From: Limnanthes douglasii subsp. nivea
Taxonomy: Eukaryota > Streptophyta > Magnoliopsida > Brassicales > Limnanthaceae
Direction of reading: 5' to 3'
Length of the DNA stretch: 64,000 nucleotides
Assembly (NCBI GenBank): GCA_036936605.1
Contig: JAUPFV010000004.1
Coordinates: forward strand, 142,768,973-142,832,972
Made by a program: the position numbers and the translations under genes. Below, piece by piece: positions 58,700 through 64,000 of the stretch (its first letter is position 1; every line of letters starts with the position of its first letter). The notes under the pieces were generated by a model. The model was not told where the DNA came from and searched no databases. It worked only from the letters and a program-made list of their open reading frames with translations.

Positions 58700-61600
58700 C
58701 TCACAATCATCATATATTATTGTGCTATCTTCAATTTTAGTTTTTTTTATTAATATAGGAATACCAACATATTAGATATCATAATTTATATATTCTTCTA
58801 TTTCATTAACCCACCATTATATATTAATGGTCTATATTAAAGCCCATTAATCAACGGTTGATATAAATCCTATCACCTAATGTAGAGAATCTCATAAAAA
58901 AACCTAATTAATATACGAGACCCGATTAATATAATCTAATTAATATAGGAATACCAAAATAAAAGACTCAATTAAATATAGGAGATCTAACAAATAAAAG
59001 ATCTCGTTTAGGTCCAATTATGGTGTTTTGGTCCAGTTTATTTTGAATGAGAATATTTCAGATCAGCACATACTAGACCATCTTGCTTCAGACTAACGAG
59101 CTTCAGCTCATTACATATCTCATTCGACTCAAAAGTAACTAGCATTGTCAGTTTGTCTCGTCTTTTAAGATCTAATAGACATGTGTTCCCCTAAGTCACG
59201 ACTCAAACTTCAATAAGAGAGGTTCAACAGTTTTTGTCTATAAATTTCGTGATATATCCAACTATGCTCATATAGTCCTATGAGATTACCTCTATTGACG
59301 AGTTACTTCTAGCCTATACCTAAATTATGTAAAACATGCATCACGTATGGTAGAGGAAATTATATATACAAAACCTAACTTACTTATTTCGCCACATAGC
59401 TAATGGATAAAACTAACTATCTCGCCAATGCAGTGGTAAAATATTTAACGTCATTTCGATCACCAATCTGTTGGATTTGTTATGATCCATTTGTTACTTT
59501 TGTTTCATGGTAATAATATTTACGTGAAATATTAACCTAAGACCCAATTTAGGCCAGGAATACAAAAACCTACGATATGGCTTATGATATCGAATATGAT
59601 ATATGCGTGAAACCATATGTCAACCTATTTGAAAAAATGATTAGAAAAAAATTATTTTTTGAAAATCATAACATAGTTATGTATTGTGGAGCTAATTCGT
59701 TTGTATCTATATTTATATTTTAGATCATGGACGAGTTCGATGGGTCATGTACTAGACGGGTCAAGTGTATGAAATTGAAACGAGAAAAAGCTAGTAGCTT
59801 TGTATAGTCAGAACTAGTAAACAACACCAATTTTGATATGGCCATATGATCATCATATCTTTAACTCCAAAATAGAAATGCTACTATTCTCGAGCCGGTC
59901 ACTGGAACAACTACAAAAAGTGGCTCTCCCTATAACTCGAAAACCGTGGGGTTTTTTTTTAACAACATATGGCCTATAAAATATGAACATTAGATGTAAT
60001 AGTAAAAGTTAATTTTATATTTGCAAGACATAGTATATTAAACTTTCAAAATATATGATCATATATGTGAAACTTAATTTTATATTATATGATCTAACAA
60101 CCATCATGTGGTTATACACTCGTTATATTGGCTTAAGATCATGGAGTCTCGTACATCAAATGCGACTACGAGCTTGTTTGGATAAAACACCATTTTGAAA
60201 TTTTATCGATCATTTGCCTAATTTTAGTCCCAATTCTCCCATTATTGAGGTGTTCATGGAGATGGTTCATCCATATACAAATGCATTCATTTTTTACGCT
60301 TGGAAGTCTTAGATAGCATAATAACAACCTCAAGCATACTTGTGATGTAATGACCTATGTGAAGCGAGTGTATTTATTATACTTATTCGGATGCACTATA
60401 TTTGCTGACAAAATAAATTGGTATGTATCACCTAAGAATGCATTCGTATTAAAAAACATTGGTGTTATGGAATCATACGCGAACACAAAATGAAGAACAT
60501 ATGTGGTTTTCTAGTTATGCTGGATACATAGATCGTTGATCACTTTCATATTTCTTGTTGGTATACACTCAGATTATACATGTGCAATGTTATACATAGT
60601 CACGAGGAATATGTAACGCATCAATGTCGAATTTAAGGCCAAACTGAACTGGAGGATTCAACTAAATAACGTAGATGAGGCTAACGTAAGTTATTGCATA
60701 TTCTTACAAAATCATTAGAAGTATATTTGCGAAATATCAAAGCTTTTAGTGTCAAATTACAGTATTATATATTTATGGGTGTCAGGAAACCTTGATGCAA
60801 AATAAAAAATTATTTTTTAAATATTCTTCCATGTTATATTCCAGTCATATATCGTTATCTGGTACGCTTTTCCTTTCAAGATGTATCATGGTACAGTGAA
60901 AATATAGTCGGGTCGAATCATGTCCATGCATATTATTTTGAATCAAGTTGTTCGATAATGTAGACACTTACATGTATTCAGGCACTTGTTGTGAGAGATA
61001 AGCTCCTAAAAACCAAACGAAAGTTTAGGATGCTTATATAGTCAAGCGAAAAAAATTTCCAATCGTAGCACTCGTTCCTTTTGCATGAGGAGCATATGAG
61101 GTTTTTAGTTTCTGAGAGGGTAGTCTGATATAATCTGGATTACATCGACTGGATAATTAAATGGATTAGGTGGAAGTTGTAAATCCTAAAGTTGTAAAAA
61201 ATTATTTGTATGTCTACGACAATCACGAAAATAAATTGATGTGAAAGTTAAGGGTTGTGCACCAAATTATTTCTATGATCCGTCGAAACTTATATGGAAA
61301 TTACGATGAACTCTATGTTATTTTCTTTCAGCACTGCGACATTTTGTACATGCATTGTTAGTAATTTAGGTAGTACTTTATGTAGTTGTATTTGATGTCT
61401 ACTAGTTTTTCAGTATTATAGTTGTAATATGTTATATACGTACCATTATTGTTTTTTTATTTTGGCATCATCATTTATAAAACATATGGTTTATATAATT
61501 GTCATGTCGATGTGAAACATATAAAAACACTAGCATATGAAGACGAAATTGTTGTTCAAACGTCAATGAACAAGTACAAGTACTTCTTTTGAATTTTTAA

Positions 61601-62195
61601 ACTAAAGTCAGTGTAATCTATTCATTAATAATCAAGTTGCACATGTAGTTATCCGTTTATGGGGTTTGTATAGTTTATTAAAGTGTTCGACTAATTAGTG
61701 TATGTGTAGTTTAGTAGGTATATCGTCGATCAGCGTCAGTTCCTGGTTTTGGTGGATTTTATATTTCGTGCTAGTTTTAAGGGTTTGGTAGCTGCTTGTA
61801 CTGTCTCCGTTTTGATTGTGTTGTAATCAATATAGGTTGTAGGTTAATGTTTAATTATTTGGTTTTGGATGGAATTCTGGAATTGATTGTAGGTTAATCA
61901 ATATAGATTGTAGGTTAATGTTGTAGGTGGATGTGCATGTGTAATTGATTGGTTAATTGCATCATCTAGGTATGTTGTCAGACGTATATCGCATCATCTT
62001 CATATGGTTAATAAATAAACACCCAAATTTAGATTGAAGGAGTGGGGTTGTATGTGTATGGTCAAAGCAATCACAAGAGGGGAGCTGGGTATGATAGGTT
62101 TGTTTAGCAACACACATCATTGGTGTCAAAGCAATCACACGATTGGTTGATATTTGTAAAACATGTGCAACATTAGTGTTTAGTTTATCAAATAA
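58700..62195. other. AT-rich intergenic DNA, no gene identified
   Basis: Fragments of open sequence around 60.1-61.2 kb have a protein-coding feel but are riddled with stops and match no family I can name. The segment at 58.75-59.05 kb, with repeated TTAATATAGG-type words, may be old LTR sequence of the Copia remnant. Confidence 0.4.
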
Positions 62196-62259
62196 ATTGT
62201 GATTTGTATAATATTGTTGTTGTTGCCTTGTAAAACAACTCGCAAATATCTTTTTGCAG

Positions 62260-63026
62260 GAAATATGACTGCCAAAATTTGCTTTCACAGATCACGTTTA
62301 GTGAGCATCATAAACCTACTGAAAATAAATATTATTACGTCTGAACACATAGAAGCTACAAAAAACACTCCTTTTAATACATTTTTGAAAGCCTTGTTTG
62401 ACCCCCACAACAAAAATTTGTTGATGAAAAAGTATTATAAGTTGATCGAGGAGATTGTGAAGATATATCCGGTGAAGGACGTGGCTTTCCGTATAGGCTC
62501 TAAACTAATGAAGGTAGCTACAAAAGATGTGAATGTCATATTCGGGCTTAAACACAACATAGAGGAAATGCCTCTCAACAAAGTCGAAGCCTTCATATGT
62601 CGAGGTTAGTGCACAAATACTTCTTGAGTCCCCGGGCAAGAAAAAACGGAACGAAAAATAGCAAATCGGTATCGAATATGGTCATAAAGGTAATTGTATA
62701 TCTAGGTATGTTATATGTGTGATGTAAAATTGCATTAATCTAGCATGGTGTCCGTTGTCTTGAACGAAGGTATTGGAAAGCCAGATAGAGGGGAACATGT
62801 TGGGGAGGATATTGCTCGGATGTTGATATTGTTCATTTGCTCAATCCTGTTCTACTCGGTGTCAAGCGATATAATGGGTTGGACAGTGATGTTGTACGTT
62901 TGGGACATGCACAAAAGAACGACTACAATTGTCGGAGTAATAGTGAAGAATCTCTTATGGCCGATTAAAAAATGTGTTATTGCAAGAAATCCTGAGACAG
63001 TTATTGGCTTTGTTACAGTTTTATTC
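62260..63026 (+). CDS. Gene-like locus, uncertain (DUF1985/plant-mobile-domain-like)
   Basis: A TCTTTTTGCAG acceptor at 62249-62259 precedes an open exon (ATG 62265) that reads EATKNTPFNTFLKALFDP...YPVKDVAFRIGSKLMKVATKDVNVIFGLKHNIEEMP and ends at a GAG|GTTAGT donor (62605). A second open exon, 62744-63026, sits between TTAATCTAG and TTATTC|GTAAGT and reads GEDIARMLILFICSILFYSVSSDIMGWTVMLYVWDM...IKKCVIARNPETVIGFVTVLF. The style resembles the N-terminal modules of plant DUF1985 or mobile-domain proteins often found in transposons, but I am not certain. The two exons do not join in a simple phase, so a small exon is missing from this model or the locus is decayed. Confidence 0.4.
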
Positions 63027-63099
63027 GTAAGTATGATGCCTCGCAATGATATGTTAGTTTATAGAATTTAGAGTAAAGGTAACAATTATTTTTTATACA

Positions 63100-63790
63100 A
63101 CCCTTCATCATGGAGCACACTACCGTAGGGGATGATCTGGCCAGGTCTGACCTGATACCGAGATGCCATAAATGGTGGGGGTTGGAGTGCAAGCCGACAA
63201 CCAAATAAGCATTCCCACCTGAAATAGAAACCCGATTTAATGTCACGAAAACACATTGAATTATCGCTCAATGATCTATTAGTACAATAGAAACTGACAC
63301 CAAAAAAATCAAAGAAAAAAAGAAAGACATCAAAGTGTGGTGTAACCACATCGAAACACAGGATCAATATATGTATAAAGAAAACAACAGTTTCAAGGGT
63401 TGTGCACGTTCTTTTATATGGAAAAGAGTGGAAGAACAAAGGAAAACCAATACGTATAGGAACTCAGTTGAAAATAAATGTTTGAAGCGTTTGCTCACCC
63501 AAAAAAGAGACGCAAATAAGTACATGTCTATGATGTATGGGCTTGTTTGATATGTTTTATCATTTAGTATATATTTTTGTACTTGTTTTAGTAAGCACAG
63601 TTCTAGCAAACAAGTTTTAATACTATACGTTGAATTATTATCATAGATTCAAGAGTTGCAGAGAGAGTTAGCTGATGTGAATAAAAAGTTTGAACAATAA
63701 CAGAAAACGATTGAAAATGAAGATCAAGCCCTTGAGAATACATATTCCCTACCTTTTCTTGACATGACAAAGGTAGATATTTAATCATGA
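63100..63790 (+). pseudogene. Possible downstream exons or remnants of the preceding locus
   Basis: Plus-strand scraps include HTTVGDDLARSDLIPRCHKWWG (from about 63.12 kb), a Lys/Arg-rich frame at 63335-63550 and a helical stretch LQRELADVNKKFEQ-stop-QKTIENEDQALE (about 63.66-63.74 kb). They follow the gene-like exons in a plausible order but contain stops and have no verified splice joins. Confidence 0.3.
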
Positions 63791-63941
63791 CAAAAACATC
63801 AAATATACATTTAAATGTTGATATTGAAATAGATTTTAGGTGCAGTTGAGTTGGATGTTTTAATATAAATAAGAGTAAGGAGTTATGTCTATTAACTCAT
63901 AAAAGCAAAAATGCAAACTAAACTCTTCATCTTCTAAGATC

Positions 63942-64000
63942 ATGGCCCCTTCCTCTCCAGACTCTTACAGCTACTCATCCTCCGATGATAGCATTTCTAA
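63942..64000 (+). CDS. Start of an unidentified reading frame, cut by the window end
   Basis: ATG at 63942 in an A-rich leader begins MAPSSPDSYSYSSSDDSIS, which stays open to the last base. The Ser-rich acidic start and C-rich codon use differ from the AT-rich surroundings and resemble the start of a real gene or an element-encoded protein. Nothing more can be said from 19 codons. Confidence 0.4.
   Translation, partial: MAPSSPDSYSYSSSDDSIS

Overview
This window looks like repeat-rich nuclear DNA from a flowering plant. It is very AT-rich. It holds one intron-containing gene of a plant-specific family (a ROP/RAC small GTPase), an almost complete Ty3/Gypsy element of the Tat lineage, a full-length plant L1-type LINE, a foldback element, a solo LTR, and many decayed Gypsy, Copia and LINE pieces. 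Genus and species cannot be determined from the sequence.

Layout. 1-14 kb: a Gypsy LTR edge with primer-binding site, a tandem TRIM-like LTR unit (about 3.0-4.1 kb), a decayed LINE on the minus strand (7.7-11.36 kb), a 135-bp tandem repeat, a Gypsy integrase remnant and a long GAA/GAT purine tract. 14.8-32 kb: overlapping wrecks of Tat-type Gypsy elements in both orientations. These include gag-protease pieces (17.2-19.05 and 26.6-29.2 kb), LTRs, and decayed pieces of the antisense accessory gene typical of this lineage. 31.87-43.28 kb is a nested stack: a LINE RNase H remnant was interrupted by a foldback/MITE-like element, whose left arm was then split by a 10,508-bp Tat Gypsy element. That element has 460-bp LTRs with 3 differences between them, an exact GTTAC target duplication, PBS, PPT, gag-pro-RT-RNaseH-aRNaseH-integrase, and a two-exon antisense gene. 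43.74-49.56 kb: a complete but broken LINE with a target duplication. 49.96-51.24 kb: the seven-exon ROP gene, the only clearly intact host gene. 52.9-58.7 kb: a Tat Gypsy remnant, then a minus-strand Copia remnant interrupted by a solo LTR related to the intact Gypsy LTR. 62.26-63.8 kb: a gene-like locus of uncertain identity. At 63.94 kb a reading frame starts and runs off the window.

How the parts relate. The ROP gene would encode a membrane-associated signalling GTPase. Its G-motifs are complete, but its tail reads C-I-F-F-F instead of a four-residue CaaX box, and intron 2 uses a GC donor. The intact Gypsy element combines near-identical LTRs with several coding lesions, so it may have been copied in trans. 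Its antisense gene has its own intron and TATA-like promoter, and decayed relatives of that gene occur elsewhere in the window. It is the most unusual system here.
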